In this document: positions 22,196 through 35,420 of the stretch, one piece after another | Layout: each line of letters begins with the position of its first letter | Numbering within the stretch: position 1 is the first letter of the stretch | Assembly (NCBI GenBank): GCA_010015655.1 | Contig: ML976738.1 | Span: 183,971-247,970 of the forward strand | Source: Bimuria novae-zelandiae CBS 107.79 | Taxonomy: Eukaryota; Ascomycota; Dothideomycetes; Pleosporales; Didymosphaeriaceae | Reading direction: 5' to 3' | Length of the DNA stretch: 64,000 nt | Notes under the pieces: model-generated | Seen by the model: the letters and a program-made list of their open reading frames with translations, nothing else | Databases searched by the model: none | What the model was told of the DNA's origin: nothing | Translations under genes and position numbers: made by a program

Positions 22196-23484
22196 ATGGT
22201 GAACATTACGGAAAAGATCAAGGAGTATGTCGATGAAGGCTTTGCGTAGGGAGCGCACTGACGCCCCGCAGGATCGAGACGGAGATGGCGAGGACGCAGA
22301 GTAAGAGCCAGATATCTCCATGCCTTGCATAATGCCTATACTAACGTGCTCCAGAGAACAAGGCCACAGGTACGCCAACATTTACCTCCATAGAGCCAAC
22401 ACGCCGGTTCGCCCGACATCGACATCACGTGCCCTAACCCTCCCCTCCAGAATACCATCTCGGCCTCCTAAAAGGCAAGCTCGCGCGCCTCCGCGCCCAA
22501 CTCCTCGAGCCCGCGCCCGGCGCCAGCTCCGGCGGCGGCCAGGGCTTCGACGTATCCAAGAGCGGCGACGCACGCATCGCCCTCGTCGGCTTCCCCTCCG
22601 TCGGAAAATCCACCTTCCTCTCTAAAATCACGAAAACCAAGTCCGAAGTCGCCGCCTACGCCTTCACCACTCTCACCGCAATCCCCGGCGTCCTCGAATA
22701 CGGGGGCGCAGAAATCCAAATCCTCGATTTACCCGGTATCATCGAAGGCGCTGCGGAGGGCAAAGGCCGCGGGAGGCAGGTCATCTCCGCTGCGAAGACG
22801 AGCGATATGATCCTCATGGTTCTTGATGCGACGAAGAAGGCTGAGCAGCGCCGGCTGCTCGAGGCCGAGCTTGAGGCCGTGGGTATCAGGCTTAACCGTG
22901 AACCGCCCAATATCTACCTCAAGCCCAAGAAAGCCGGTGGCATGAAGATTACCTTTCAGGCACCGCCGAAGTATCTGGATGAGAAGATGTTATATAATAT
23001 CCTGCGCGACTACAAGATCCTGAATTGCGACGTGCTGGTGCGCGACGAGAACGCTACGGTTGACGACTTCATCGATACCATCATGGCCCCGCATAGGAAG
23101 TACATCAAGTGCTTGTACGCGTATAACAAGATCGATGCGATTTCGCTGCAGCATCTGAATGAGCTGGCGCGCGAGCCATACACGGTGGTCATGTCGTGCG
23201 AGTTGGATCTGGGGATTCAGGATGTTGTGGAGCGCTGTTGGACGGAGCTGCGCTTGATAAGGGTTTACACGAAGCGCAAAGGTGTGGATCCGGATTTCAG
23301 CGAGGCTTTGATCGTGCGGACTGGGTCGACGATTGAGGATGTGTGTGATCAGGTTCATCGCACGCTGAAGGAGACGTTCAAGTATGCCATGGTGTGGGGC
23401 GCGAGCGCGCGACATGTGCCTCAGAGGGTGGGACTGGGCCACGTGGTTGCGGATGAGGATGTTGTGAGTATTGTTGCGAAGTAG
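22196..23484 (+). CDS. RBG1: DRG-family GTPase Rbg1/DRG1
   Basis: A cytoplasmic Obg-HflX-superfamily GTPase that associates with ribosomes and helps translation; its known partner is a DFRP/Tma46-type protein. Four exons (22196-22224, 22272-22300, 22355-22369, 22451-23484) give 368 residues, matching DRG1 length. Two tiny exons of 29 and 15 bp are needed to restore the conserved start [20 protein letters not shown]. Motifs: G1 GFPSVGKST (71-79), G3 [17 protein letters not shown]4 NKID (about 245-248), and a C-terminal TGS domain (about 290-368) ending [16 protein letters not shown] branch-point-like CTAAC lies at 22340-22344 in intron 2. All signature residues are present, so it is probably functional. 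Confidence 0.96.
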
Positions 23485-23893
23485 GTGGAGGAACAGAAAG
23501 GAAAAACAGTGCCCAGATAGATGCCTCCACAAGCTTTATAGATGGTGGAATTTGCAACCGCTCATGTCACCAAAACATTAAGCTGGTATCACACCTGACT
23601 TCCTCGCATTCCGCGGCTAATCTGGGCGGCGATATCCACCAAATTCTAACTATACAAGGCAAACTAAACTTACTACCGCCCAACATGAATGGGGAAAACC
23701 CGAGATGAATCGTCTTTGAGATGCCCAAGCGCCGAGAATGCTTCCCTTCCAGACGGGTATCTCCCAATATAACAAAGATGCTCCTTTCCCAGCGCCATCG
23801 CTATGCATACAGATTCCCGAGCGATACACTTCGCAAGTCGAATGTAACAAACAAAATAAAGAAATTCACCAATGGAGGTGTCGCAGGGGCAAA

Positions 23894-26800
23894 TCAAGAG
23901 CGCCTACTGCGCTTGGAGTCGCCGTGAGGTTGATCAATGGAATCCCTCGACCGCTTCTCTCCTTTGCGGTCACGATCACGGTCGTCTTTTCGTCGGTCAT
24001 CTCCCCGACGATCTCGGTCACTCCTATCACCACGCTCGCGATGGGAGCTCTCTCGCCCACTCTCCCTCTCGCCGCCACGAGATTCGCGATCTCTCCTGCT
24101 TCCATCACGTTTCTCACGGGAACGATCGTCCGCTTTACGGTCGTCCTCCCGAGTCCTCCTATCTTCCCTTCGATGACTACGCTCGCTCGATCGCTCGGGC
24201 GGTGGAGCAGATGGTGGGTTACTCTGCGTTTGACTGTTTTGCACGAGCATACTATTGATGGCTCCGAGTGTGTTCCTCCCTTGGCGGTTATTTCGGTCCG
24301 TACTGGCAGGGCCGGTGGGTGGTCCACGAAGAGTAGACGGTGAGGCCAAGGGTGTTCTCCCCGAGCTACGAGGTCCACTAGGCGCGTTGGCGAGATCGGT
24401 TTGTAGTGGAGGCGGTTGCGGTTCAGGTGGACCACGGGGGCCATCGAAGTTGCTCATTCGGCTTGGGTGCACTCCAGATGCTTGAGGTGCCATTGGGGTA
24501 GAGCTCTGAGCTGGTGTTGACGGATGCGACCGCATGTCACGGCTATTCGACGATGGATCTGGAGAGATTAACAGCTGGGACTGATTGCACAAGTGATGAA
24601 GCTTACTTCTAGGACCTGACGGAATGGTCTCAGCTGGTTGATTCAGCCTTCCATAATTAGGGTCCTGTCGCGATGGCATGGGCCGAGACGATTGCGAAGG
24701 GTGAAACATCTCTCGCGACACGTGTGAAGAACTAGGCCCCTCGCGTCCACCACGTGGGCCTGTGGGAGCATTGCCGGAGAATTCGTCGTGCCGATCGCGA
24801 GGATTGGAATAGGGCTGCGGTTGTGATCGCTCGTTGCGATAGTCGCGACGGTTGTCGTTGCTGTAGTATGATTGCGGAGGGCGGTCGTCGTGGCGGTCTG
24901 TAGGTGCGCCTCTACGCATCTCACGCTCATCCGGGCGGACATCACGATCCGATCTTCCACCCGGAGTCTTGATTTGATCCTCTTTAACAAATGGGTTACG
25001 AGAATCGCGTCCATGGCGATCTCCTACTTCCGAAAACGAGGCCCGAACGTCACGGCCTAGTTGGTTTGTTTCCTTATCTAAGTTGTTCCGAGTATCACGT
25101 TCGCGGTCCGACCGTACAGGAGTGTTCCTGCTTCGATCCTCTGGGATCAGTACCGCGCGCTCGGGATTGACCCGGTCCTCCTTGGTGTAGGGGGAGCGCA
25201 CGGGTGGTCCTCGGTCCTGGTTCACTTCCTGCTCAATCAATGCTGCTCGTTGAGGATTGATACTTGGCGCAGGACTAGCGTTGGCGAGTGGTCGTGATGG
25301 ATACGCGGCACGATCGTTGTGATGTCCCGCAGCATCACGTCGATTGGAAAGTGCATCATTGGGTGCTGAACCAGATCCGGCATGAAGCCGGCCTCGACCG
25401 TCGGCTGGCGTTTGTGGTAATGGCTGAGGAGCTCGACTATCGGGTCGCTCACGCACAGGCTCCCTCGTTCTATAATCTCGCTGGTCGCGGTTGTCTCGAT
25501 GATCCCGATGGCTATCGCCGTATTGTGCGTTTCTATCGAGCGGAGCACGTACGTCTCGCGAAGGTACTCGGAATGAGCGCTCGTCATACTCACGGTTTTC
25601 CCGTCCAGACCATTCTGGACGATCGCCGGGAGCGGCTCCTCTATCTTGTGATCTGGGGCGAGATTGGTGACTAGGAGACGCAGAGCGCGCTCGCTGCGTG
25701 CCTGGGCGCTCAAGGCGTCCATACTCACTCGGACCGTTAGTCCGAACGTCATGACGTCCTGGGCCATGACCGTATCCCACTGGACGTTCACCAGGCCGCT
25801 CATTTGGCCGCGATCGGAGTGGTTGCGTCTCCGGTTTAGTTGGAAGGTTATGCGCAACCCAATTGGATTGCTGCGCTTGATAGCCACCCCTACTATCCGG
25901 TCTAGGAGGGACAGGCATAGAGTTGGCAGATGTAGGGGCACCGGGTCCCAACCGTTTCACCGCGTCTCTAGCTGAAAATGGCTGGGACACGCTCTGTTCG
26001 GGAGCGCGAAGGAGTGGACGAGATGTATCGTGTCCGTTTGGGCGTGTCACAGGCGTGGGTGTGTTCGAAAGTGCAGCGCCAGGCCTTCGTTCGTCGGTTC
26101 TACTCTTCTCGGATGGAAGTTTCGACGTCCCATTACTGGGTCAGTCAGTCAGTAGCACGATGTTAAGTGTAGGGTTTTATCTTACGTTGTAGGAGCTTTC
26201 GGTTGGAAAGTTTGGGCTGCTGCACTAAGCTTCTTGGATCCAGGATCTTGAGCATCGGGTGTCTTCGACGAGGCGGGTGTTCCAGAGCGGGCTGGCGTGG
26301 ATTCTTTCGGGTCTTCTTTGCCCTGGTGTTTCTGCGTTAGTAGCGTAAAGAGTGTCTTTGGGATGTCGCACTTACCGTGACGAACATTGTGTGGCTCTGT
26401 AGACGCTTCTCATTACGTTTGAACTCATACTGTAGAGAGCTTGCTGCCACACGGATGTCGCTCCGCTGTTCGTTGGCTTCCTTCTCGTAGTATTTAAAGT
26501 CCTCTTTGAGCGACGCGGCGTTTTCACGGGTCCTGGGGAACGAGGGCGCTACAGCTTTCAGAACATTGATAGAGTTACGCAGCTCTGTGTACTGTGCCGT
26601 TGTCTTGAGAGTCTTGTCTCCTGACTCTCCGTGTCGCACACATGCGTGTAGAGCGTCATGAACTTTGTTGTGCCACTTGCCTAGCAACGAGCGGAACTCA
26701 GAGTACTTCAGGAAAGAGTCGGGGGTTTTGGGCCGACCTTCGTCGTTGAGTATCTTCACGCATTCAAACTGCTTGTAGACTTGTTCGTTGCTATGCCAAC

Positions 26801-29800
26801 GGCCCAACTCATGCAATATATCGTTCATGAAGCGACCCACGTTTTTGGACTCGTCCTCACTCATGGAGAATAACATCGCTGAAAGGCGCCCGGTGTTGAA
26901 TAAGTCGTCCAATATCTTGATCAGCCGGAATTTCGGCACCTTGGACTTGTGCATAAAGAACAGCATAGCAGCGCTGTATTGCGCGTCCTGCAACGACATG
27001 CGGGCACGTGCGAGGAAGCAGTCTTGAAGGAGCGTCATGTGCAGGCTTGGATCCATAGACGCAACACCAGGAAACCAGAAAAGCATCTCGTCCCGAAGGC
27101 TAGACTGGATAAGGTCCGTTTCCTTGACGAAGTCTTCGTGTTCGACGAGGTACTTCTCAGCGTCCTCCCGTGCCTTCCGAATGGCGTGGATGTCGCCCGG
27201 CTTGCGGCGGCCGTCAGCCGGCGGGGTTGCGTTCTTAATACGGTCATGGGCGTCTTGATACTGCTTCTTGAGAGCATCACTTCTAGGATCCTGGACATCG
27301 TGCAATGATAACTGCCAGAACGTAACGTGAAACGGAAGGCAAGGGTGGCTTCCGAACTTTTCGGGCAGTGCGGCTTGAAGTTGCGAAACCAGTGCGTCAA
27401 TCTCCGAATTCGATCGCGGAGCCGCTGCATCGCGTGCTTGACCAGTCGTATTCTTCTTGTCCTTTGCTTCAGCAGTTGCGCTAGAATTCGCCACATTGCC
27501 CATCTGGACGTCTCCCGCATCGTCAGTGGTGACAGGAGCGGTCTCCTTGGAAGAGTCGCATTCCGCATTTGGTGCTTCCTCCATGTTCACGTCTCCACCC
27601 GTACTGACAGTCCCCTTGGCTGACTTCTGTTGCAACCTAATGGCGTTCGCTTTGGCGGTGATGCTGTCGCGAGCAATGTGAAAAGCGAACTCGGTGTCCA
27701 GGTAGTATTCCGATATCAGTTCGACGAGACCAGGGATTTGGGCGTCAAACTCCTCAATAGAGAGATAGTGGCGGAGGAATTCAAGGAACTGAATGAAGTT
27801 TAGTTTGAGGTTATCGTAGTTGAAAAGGACAACCTTATCCGGGACCTTGCGTTGATTTTCACGGTAGAGATATGCCTGAACTTGGTCCGCCAGAGCAACT
27901 AGTATTGGGGGCGCAAGCTCCGAATCTCGGAAATGGTTCATGAGGCGCTCGGCAGGCTTCTGGATGAGGCTTTTGTAGCGATTGTCCCCCAGTTTTTCCA
28001 ATGTAAACCTACGCAAGCGAGGTCCAGCGCATAGTGCAACGACGCTCTCTTCGCTCAAGGCTCCGCTCAGGCTGACGCCTCCCATTGAAGTGATCAACTC
28101 TTCCAGAACCTTCATCACGAAAAGCTCTCCTTCGCGGTTGAGTAATTGAGCGCTGATATATTCCAGTATTGGTCGGGGATCCATACGGCCGGAATACTTC
28201 GTGTAAACTTTGGCCACAAAGACCGCCGCATTCTTGAGCCAACCTTCAGTCAACATACCATCGCTTTGGGTTGTAGGCCTGTTTCCGGACGTGATATTGA
28301 CGACGAGCGAGAAGGTCAAACAATCGTAGCCCATCTCGGTTAGATAATTGCTGCACGCGACGAGGGCCTCAATCATGTTCATGTATTGCTGACCCCGCTC
28401 CAGTGTCTGCTTGAACACTTTGACCGGGCAAGCACAAGCGAGCTTCGCTATAGCTCTACCCATTTGCTTCGTGTTTGTATTCGACATCCTGTTGAGGAGC
28501 TGATTGGTTTTATGAATCACTTCTTCAAAAGCCGTCCTCATCGCCGGCTTGAGCGACTGCTCCCATTTGAAGTAGATGGTATATCGAGTCGCCGTGTCGA
28601 ACCGCTTGAGAAGCTCCCACATCTCATTCACGACACCTGGATTTTCGCCAGTAAACGTGAGAGCGGGCATTAGGAATGTAGCGAGGAGATCCGACCATCG
28701 GTTCCGATTCTGCTCGGAGGAGTCGTCCAGAATGCTCTTCCTTCCTATCCGGGCAAGCTTTGTTAGGAGTAAGACGTCTCTTCCACACTCGGGCCCTATC
28801 AGACCTAGCAAAGAATGACACAAGAGAAAGACATCGTCCACATTTTGGCAAATCGGTACGTTATCGGTCCAATCGTCCCAGTAGAATCGGTAGTCAATGC
28901 CGTCCCCGGCATCCTTGAGTTCGGGTTTTGCCCACCGAAGTGTTCGTCGGGGTGCATAGTCGCTAGCGCGTGTGGTGGATGGTCCGGAGGTGCCCTTGAT
29001 AGAACTAGGAACTTGTCCAGGCGGAACAGGTCGGGAAGATTCGTATACCTTGCTGAGGGAATGATGAGCCAGACGGACGATGTATGAGTGCAAGTCAGGG
29101 CATAGTTCCAGCATCCACCGGTTGCGACCGATGATAAACAACGCCTCCGGAATAGCACCTATGCAAAGAAGACTACGCAGCAGTGTGATCTTCTGGTCCA
29201 CGGGCTCTGGCAAAACAGGCTTGTCTTCCTCGTCGGACTTAGCGGGGGTATTTCGCTCGGACTCTTGCTTGGATGAGGGCTTGCTTTCGGCGTCTCGAAG
29301 ACGGGAGACGGCAGGAACAGAGGGTGTATCGTCCGAAAGTGCTCCAGCCATGGTCAAAGCGTTCGCAGTCTTCCCTTTCCGCTTCGCCTCCTTCTCCTTC
29401 TTCTCGGTCGTCAGCTTGGCCTGGAGCTTCACTAAGTCGTCACCTTGCGGGTATAGATGTTCCCATAGATCCATTAATGAGATGAACCCGATCTTGATAA
29501 GGAGGGCAGCCAGGTAAATGAGGTTGTCTGGTAGGACGTCGCTAGGGTCACGGAAATCGGAAGCATAAAACTGAAGCTTAAAGCCAAGGAGTTGAGCTGC
29601 GACTTCGTTCCCCAGCGGAGGCAGGGTGTTGGTATCGGCTATCCATTTTTCGACCCATGTTTGCGACGCGCTCTTGATTTTCGTGCTGGCTGAACCCGAA
29701 TCGTCCGTATCGCGAAGGTCCCGTGTTATAGGGCGCATACCAAGCTCGAAGAATGCCTTGATGGCATCCTTTTCGCCCAGCTCTGCTGCGCGCTGCCAAA

Positions 29801-31037
29801 ACTTGACATCACGGACTTCTCGAAGGCGCAGTTGCTCTTCCTTTTCTGCATCCGAATAGGAGAAAGTCTTTGACGACGGAAGTGCCCAATTCGGGAGGGT
29901 TTTCACATCGGGTTCTTGCCATTCGACAAGATTGTTGCCGAGCTGCGTGGGCCACCAGGTGCTGACTCGCAGGTATTTGATGAAAAATTTGTGGTGCTTC
30001 ACAAGAAGATTCGCAAATACATCCAACGTGACGTCGAGGACTCTGCCGACATCCAGATCGAAGGTTCCGATGAGGGCGTTTACTCGCTCAAAGGTAGCGG
30101 AAGCAACGTCGGGGCCCGTAGACTGGCTGTTGACAGTGGTAAAGTACTCGGTCATGAGCTTAGCATAGCCTTCGGTTTCTTCTCGCAACAGATTGTAGTT
30201 TGATTGACGGTATATTGCGTTGGTCGTGGCCCGGATTCCCATCTGGTGGAAGCTACCTCGTACCAATTGTGTTCCTTGCAAGATGTAGTCTTCGAGCTGG
30301 CGACGCATGCGGTTTGGATCAATCTCAGTCGCCATGAGGAGAAGCTTTATCGGTTCCGCATAAGGTAGATCGGCTTTACGTTCGGCATCCAGCTCCTTGT
30401 ATGAGCTGATGCAATCGAGAAAGTTGGTAACGGGGTCGGTCAGCTCGTCCGATGGTCCAGCGCATATGTCGCGCACGATGGACCCCAGCTCCTTCGGCGA
30501 CATGAGCTTTTCTCCAGCTGCGTGTATGATCTCGAAGAAGACGATGTTAAGGTTGAAGCCATCGCCCGCGCGCTGTGCGCTGACGGCAGCCTCGACCACG
30601 GCATTGCGGGCATCGGTGTTCCAATTGGCGACGCGTTCGGGCGTCAGGTGCTCGTTGCTTTCGGGAACAGGCTTCTCTGGCGACGGCGCGAAATTCGGCT
30701 GTTTTGGCGTTTGTGGTTGTAGTTGCTGATGCTGCTGCTGCTGCTGCTGCTGCTGTGACGATAACGGCGCAGGCTTGGATGATGCCTGGGGCGTGTTTAC
30801 CGACGGTGACATGGTCATCAGCGACGGTTGCGCTGCATTCGGGTTGTGTGCGCTGCTGTTGCTGTAGCCGCCGCGGCCATTGTTGCGACTGCCTCGCCGT
30901 CCGCCGCGAGGAGAGTTGTTCTGCTGGCCGCTAGCCAATGCGAGGTTTTGGGGGCGGTGCGGCGAGGGACGGCCCGAGTGGTCTTCGTCGTAGGAGTAAC
31001 TGCGGTCGCCGCGCTTCCGTTTGCCTTGGGGAGCCAT
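23894..31037 (-). CDS. THO2: THO complex subunit 2
   Basis: Tho2/THOC2 is the largest subunit of the nuclear THO complex, which couples RNA polymerase II elongation to mRNP assembly and export. Four exons (31037-26376, 26331-26186, 26135-24607, 24558-23894) sum to 2333 residues. The introns are GT-AG, 44, 50 and 48 bp. The last is a multiple of three, so it is not betrayed by a frame break; I infer it from its GTAAGC and CTCCAG borders. The N-terminus is basic and Q/N-rich with eight consecutive glutamines. A long helical body with THOC2 N-terminal, middle and C-terminal Tho2 blocks fills roughly residues 130-1554. The final 700 residues are disordered and rich in R, D, S, P and G, consistent with a nucleic-acid-binding tail. 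The tail is often annotated as a separate gene, but splicing joins it (TNGTSKLPSEK). Confidence 0.92.
30731..30755 (-). repeat. CAG microsatellite in THO2
   Basis: Eight CAG triplets on the coding strand encode a run of eight glutamines near residue 100 of Tho2, followed by HQQLQPQ. It is potentially length-variable between strains. Confidence 0.85.
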
Positions 31038-32196
31038 GACTGCACCCTCTCAGCGCGAAGAGAGCGAGCGTGGGTGAGGCTCAGACGAAGCTGCGGGGAG
31101 CATGCAACGCGCGAGGCGGTGACGTTGCGCGGCTGCTGTCGGTGTGCCAATGCGTCTGGGCGTGAGAATGGCAAAAAAGAAAGAGACCGAGACGCTTGCC
31201 AGACTGTCGCACACGCGCGGGATGTGTAGACTGGGAAAGTGGCCGTCGCGTGGGTTTGATATAGCAAGACAGTTTCGCGGTTGCGGCTCAGTTAGGAAGT
31301 TACGAACCTTGGCGCTGGCTCCCGCAGCTTTGTGTGTCCGTGCGCGTCACGTCGCATTCACCAGCTCCACACTGACCACAAAGGCAGAGAACAAAGAACT
31401 TTGAGTTTTGACTAATTAGGGTTCAATAATGCTGCAGGTACTGTGGAGCCTCTTGAGCCTACTATTACATCAAATTTCTACCTAAAGACATCACTTCGGG
31501 TCCCAGAGGTCATCTTGTTTGACCTTTCCATTTGTCACATATTGTAGGCTCGTGTCAAGAGTGTCGGGTGACGACGTGAAACACTTTGACGATCAAGCAA
31601 GTCTGTGGTGCTAATAGAGTGTTCTAGTGCCGCTCAGCCAAGGATCCCAGTACTTCCAGCCATAGTCCCCCTATGGGACATTCCAGTCAGCTTGTCTGCA
31701 ACTGAACAAGTGCTAGGGCAGAGCGCGACGGGAAAGATGGGAGGAGCATGATCACTCTGCCAACACCATGAGAAACAAACATGAAAGTCGCATAATTCTT
31801 GTCGGAACAAGTATCTAGTGCTCTGTTGGCAGTGAAATCGATCGATCATTTAGCCAAGCGCAGACCTGCACAGCCTTGCTTATATTAGAGTTATGTTAGG
31901 TCGTGCCGCACATCCACGTGCAGCAGTGCAAATGCTTAGTACCGGGGTTTATTTATCATTGTCGCTCCCCACGGTCTGGTCTGCAACTGTCAAAGCTGGA
32001 CAATCGGGCGTCGGCAGGGCGTAGGCTTATGCTCAGGTACTCGCAAACCCGTCAAATCGTAAGCCTTTGGCGAACTTCGTGTGCTGTCTGCAAAGCTAAC
32101 ATATCAACTCGTAGTAGCAGAAAGATTACACCAATCGGCGTCTTTTGTCCGAGTATTGTCCATTGCCTAAATCGATTTCAAGAAACACTGTGCAAC
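31038..32196. promoter_or_regulatory. Divergent intergenic region, THO2 and MFS remnant
   Basis: The region lies between two divergent starts and should contain the THO2 promoter. No further gene is recognisable. An open frame upstream of the MFS start (from 31903) is in frame with it but looks non-coding. I cannot name specific regulatory sites. Confidence 0.45.
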
Positions 32197-33890
32197 ATGG
32201 CCGAGCCAGGCGATGCAAAGCAAGATGACGCTCAACCAAGCAACGTGAAGACTGACCTCGAAGAGCTGCGCGCTCCGAAAACAGTCGCTACCGATGTCGT
32301 CTCTGAGTGCAAAGTTAAGGGAATTCTCTGGTGCATCGTAGTGATCGCCGTCATATCGCCAACCTTCCTCTACGCTCTGGACAACACCATCATGGCCAAC
32401 GTCCGTCCGAGTATCATTGATACTTTCGGCCGCGTAGACATGCTTACCTGGTTGTGTGTTTCGTACTCTATGGGAGAAGTAGGAGCCAACCCTTTGTGGT
32501 ACGTACCTACTTGATAGTGGGATGAACTACATGTGCGTGCGTCTTCCAGCTGACCTAAATCCCAGGGGAAAACTTAATGACCAATTCGACAGCAAGATCC
32601 TGTATCTTCTCGCAGTTCTCATATTTGAGGTTGGTTCCGCAGTCATCGGTTCAGCGCAGACCATCCAGGCCGTCATCGCCGGGCGCGATCGCCGGGTTCG
32701 GCGGCTCAGGTATCTACGTCGGCACGGTAACCATCATCTCCACCATGACGACGCCCTCTGAGCGCACTGAGTATCTGAATTTCGTGGGCATGGCTTGGAG
32801 TCTAGGAACCGTTCTAAGGCCCATTATTGGCGGTGCGTTCGCCGACTCGTCCGCTACCTGGAGGTGGGCCTTCTACATCAATATCTGCATCGCGGCGGTC
32901 GCGGTGCCAGCTTCTGTTTGGCTGGTGCCGCCGATTACGAACAAAAGCCCATACAGCGTTTTGCACCGCATCAAGCGTGTTGATTATCTCGGCGCCGTCT
33001 TGTTTCTTGGAGGTGTCGTGACTGTCATCATGATCCTAGGGCTCGGAGGCGCGGAGTACGAGTGGAAGAGTAGGGAGATGATCGCCCTCTACGCAACGAC
33101 AGTGGTCATCTGGGCGGCATTTGGTCTACAACAACGCTTTAGTCTATTCACGACCGACCGTATCTCCTCGGTCCAGCTTGTGGGCGACTACGAAATGGTC
33201 ATCATGTTCATCTGGACTGCCCTGGCGATCGCGAACTGCGTCGTTACTATCTACTCCCTTCCGCTCTTCTTCCAGTTCGCCCATGGCGAGACGGCGCTCC
33301 GTTCAGCATCGTACACGCTCCCTTTTGTCTTTAGTTTCATCGTTATTGCTGGAGCTACTGGACCGCTTTTCGCCAAGTATCCTATGTACATGCCTTGATA
33401 TGCTGGGGGCAGTATACTCATGCTCATCGGCAACGGACTCTTATCCACCATCGAGTACGACACTTCCAGAGCGAAAATCTTTGGATACACCGTCATTCAG
33501 GGCATAAGTGTGGGCCCGGTAATACAGCTCGGGTATACTGTCGCGCAAACGAAGGTGCCGCGGAATGTGGTTCCGCAGGTTACGGCGTTCTTAACTTGTG
33601 CGCAGATGGCTGGACTTGCGCTGTCTTTAGGGATTGCGACGGCTGTGTTTCTTAATCGTACTACAGATGATATTATCGAGATCTTGCCTGGAACGCCTCG
33701 GGATGTTATACAGGCCAGTATCAACGGGGCCAGGACTGGGCTGCTTGAGAGCTTGTATGCGAAAGATCGTTTGCGCGTTCTTTACACAATCGCACGGAAT
33801 GTTGGAATGGTGTTTTACTTGAATATCGCAGGGTCGGCGTTGGGTCTTTTAACATGTTTGGCGATGAAGCGGGAGAAGCTCAAGCTCTAA
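32197..33890 (+). pseudogene. DHA2-type MFS multidrug/toxin efflux transporter, broken
   Basis: The sequence encodes a 14-helix major-facilitator drug:H+ antiporter. Marks: ALDNTIMANVRPSI in helix 1, GKLNDQFDSK after the first intron, IAGFGGSGIYVGTV (helix 5 motif C region) and a long membrane-helix array to KREKLKL. An intron at 32499-32565 joins NPLW to GKLND. Two lesions break it. Two bases appear missing at 32684-32688, where GRAIAGFGG is expected but the frame shifts. A TGA at 33396-33398 stands where tryptophan is expected (MYMP-stop-YAGGS). Otherwise the gene is well preserved to 33890, so loss looks recent or could be sequence error. Neither lesion is RIP-type. Confidence 0.85.
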
Positions 33891-34020
33891 GGTCTGAGGC
33901 TGGCAGCATGTGCACAGGTTTGAGTGCAGATATTACCGTAGCCCCATTATATTGCACCCATCTTGATAGATTTTTAGAGAAAACAGACCGTGGTGGAACC
34001 CATGACACTGGGCCGTCGCA

Positions 34021-35420
34021 TCAGAGCTCACTCCGACCCAATCTCTCATCCTCCCAATCTGCCAACGCCATATTCGCAGCATTCAAATGTTCAAATTTCG
34101 GTGCATCCTCGCCCAAACCCCATGCAAACACACCACCCACACCTCGTTTCTCCAAAATGGGGACAACCTTCTTTATGATATCTCTAGGCCTGTCATAGCT
34201 CCAGAACAAATCCTCATCCCTATCAAAGTAATAATATCCGCCACCGATCTTATCATACTCACCGTGTATCCAGGAATCGCGGAATGAACTCTCCAGGTCA
34301 ACGGGACATTTATCGTGCCACGAGAACGCTCCAGCTTTACCCAGATCCGCACCGGTGTCTGGGTCTTCCATAAGCGCAGTCTTGCATCCAAGGGGCTGCA
34401 TGACGCATGTTTTCCGAGAGGCGGGATCGGTTTTGAACCATTTTACGTAGAACGCGAGCCCGAAATTGGCTTTAGAGGGGGGCACGCCGGTGGCGATGTA
34501 GGCGTCTATTGCTTCGAGAGAGTTTTGCACGCCTGTGTGGTGCTTCGTTACGTTGTCGCGTCGGTTCATCAGGTCGTATGTCATGATGTTCAGGAAGTCG
34601 ACGGAGGCTATGATCGATGGGATTGTACTGGGTGTGAAAGCTAGCATGTCGCGAGGTAGACCGGGGACGGCTGCGGATATGACTTTTGAGGGGCCGAGAG
34701 CTTGGCGGAGCGAGGAGAGGAGGTGCGGGTAGGCGGTGATCTCCCATTCTCGTTCTGAGTTTGGAACGCGCTTGTAGTCTTCACCGTTTCCACTGTGATG
34801 TGTTAGATACGAAGGCCATTGAACGTACATTTGGACGTTGCTGCTGAAGGACAGGTGTAATTGAAACGTACCCTGGATACTCCCAGTCAATATCAATACC
34901 TGTACACGAGTCAATGTTGCTGAATCCAGAAATCGTAAGCTAGACAGACTCACCATCGGCACCAGTACTTTCGACCATTCTTCTCACATTCTCCGCCCAT
35001 GCTTCCCTACCCTCAGCCGTACTCGCTGATTCTCTGAAACCTTCCTCGTTTCCCCATCCACCAATCGCAACCATAACTTTTGTCTCTTTGGGAAATTTCT
35101 CTCGCACTTTTTCCACTTCCAGGAACAATGGCCATGAAGAACGTTCCAGGTCATTGAATGTTTCTGACCGCATGAACGCTAGGGCGACATGTGTGACATC
35201 TTTGACTCGCCAGGGGGCGGGAACAATGGGATGCTGGCTATATTCGTCAGTGGCGGTTCTCCGTACCAGCTGGTGCTCTAACATACCCGGTCAAGTACAT
35301 GATGTACCTCGGACGCTCTGCTGCTGCCAAGATACCAGTGACTGTTGCAGCAAGATACAGCAGCAGCAAATTGAAGGGAAAGAAGCCAGACATAGTGTTC
35401 CACGCAGAAAATACAGCCAT
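34021..35420 (-). CDS. Secreted GH18 chitinase
   Basis: Hydrolyses beta-1,4 bonds in chitin by substrate-assisted catalysis, outside the cell or in the wall. Four exons (35420-35287, 35237-34954, 34899-34872, 34792-34021) give 405 residues. An alternative start at 35393 removes nine residues and leaves a cleaner signal peptide, MSGFFPFNLLLLYLAATVTG. The catalytic DxxDxDxE motif is intact as DGIDIDWE (about 139-146) and is encoded across two introns, with a 28-bp exon carrying most of it. MVAIGGWG is the SxGG-like substrate motif, and MTYDLMN and the late FAWGLGED block match the barrel's end. No chitin-binding module is seen. It converges with the MFS remnant, 130 bp apart. Confidence 0.92.

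Noticed and set aside
23738..25941. Several 120-230 codon frames overlapping the THO2 tail on both strands
   Set aside because: They are by-products of low-complexity, R/D/S-rich coding sequence; only the minus-strand THO2 frame joins with the body through good introns.
33396..33398. Programmed TGA readthrough or selenocysteine in the MFS gene
   Set aside because: Tryptophan is expected at this site and a frameshift lies upstream, so simple pseudogenisation explains it. No recoding element is seen.
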